Shown here one piece after another: positions 34,888 to 34,949 of a DNA stretch of 34,949 bases. Numbering within the stretch: position 1 is the first letter of the stretch; every line of letters begins with the position of its first letter. The position numbers were made by a program, and so were the translations under genes. The DNA is from Variovorax sp. KBW07 (GTDB lineage: Bacteria; Pseudomonadota; Gammaproteobacteria; Burkholderiales; Burkholderiaceae_C), in NCBI RefSeq assembly GCF_003852515.1, contig NZ_QAJK01000018.1, forward strand, positions 1 to 34,949, given 5' to 3'. The notes under the pieces were generated by a model. It saw nothing but the letters and a program-made list of their open reading frames with translations. It was not told where the DNA came from and did not search any database.

Positions 34888-34949
34888 GGCGGGCTGCTGT
34901 TCGGTTTCGGTTCATTCAGGGCGACGCCCACGCCGACGGTGTGCTCTGC

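Overview
The window is high-GC DNA from a Gram-negative betaproteobacterium, most likely Comamonadaceae and Variovorax-like. Codon use, orphan Bug-family binding proteins, a trimeric porin ending in Phe, and an L-fucose cluster of the Burkholderiales type support this. The species call is inference from gene families; no rRNA, tRNA, insertion sequence or CRISPR array was found.

Layout. (1) 1-2853: an FMN-dependent alpha-hydroxy-acid (L-lactate-type) dehydrogenase followed by a KgtP-like 2-oxoglutarate:H+ symporter. (2) 2854-3475: a compact control region. It has a -10 box, a structured RNA ending in a terminator hairpin, a downstream stretch complementary to that RNA, a second hairpin just before the ribosome binding site, and a 104-residue protein of unknown function. 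It resembles phage C4/P4-type antisense-RNA control. (3) 3515-14099, all on the minus strand: an Rhs polymorphic-toxin locus. One intact 1554-residue Rhs protein with a Sec signal has a probable immunity gene 8 bp downstream. Behind it are a decayed second Rhs piece with a different C-terminal tip and its own AT-rich putative immunity gene, two near-identical copies of a 147-residue protein, small membrane or periplasmic proteins, and frameshifted remnants.

(4) 14439-26372: an L-fucose utilisation locus. A divergent GntR/FCD regulator faces the porin across four related palindromes. The minus strand then runs porin, GH29 alpha-L-fucosidase lipoprotein, L-fuconolactonase, ABC importer (ATPase, permease, binding protein), L-fuconate dehydratase, SDR dehydrogenase and mutarotase. 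The proposed logic is: fucose is released at the cell surface, crosses the outer membrane through the porin and the inner membrane through the ABC importer, is anomerised, oxidised to the lactone, opened to fuconate and dehydrated. The enzymes that finish 2-keto-3-deoxy-L-fuconate are not in the window.

(5) 26394-33569: an aromatic-ester-type hydrolase region. A tannase-family lipoprotein, a second exported alpha/beta hydrolase and a Bug binding protein form a minus-strand operon. A LysR regulator and another Bug protein diverge from it. (6) 33564-34887: an 8-bp tandem repeat starting at a stop codon, a putative glycolipid-binding protein and a YiiX-like cysteine peptidase-fold protein.

The most promising places for undescribed biology are the two unclassified Rhs tips with their partners, the antisense-RNA-controlled small gene, the duplicated 147-residue protein, a 52-bp near-perfect palindrome inside the fucosidase gene, and a tannase-family enzyme that lacks both cysteines of the family's catalytic disulfide.
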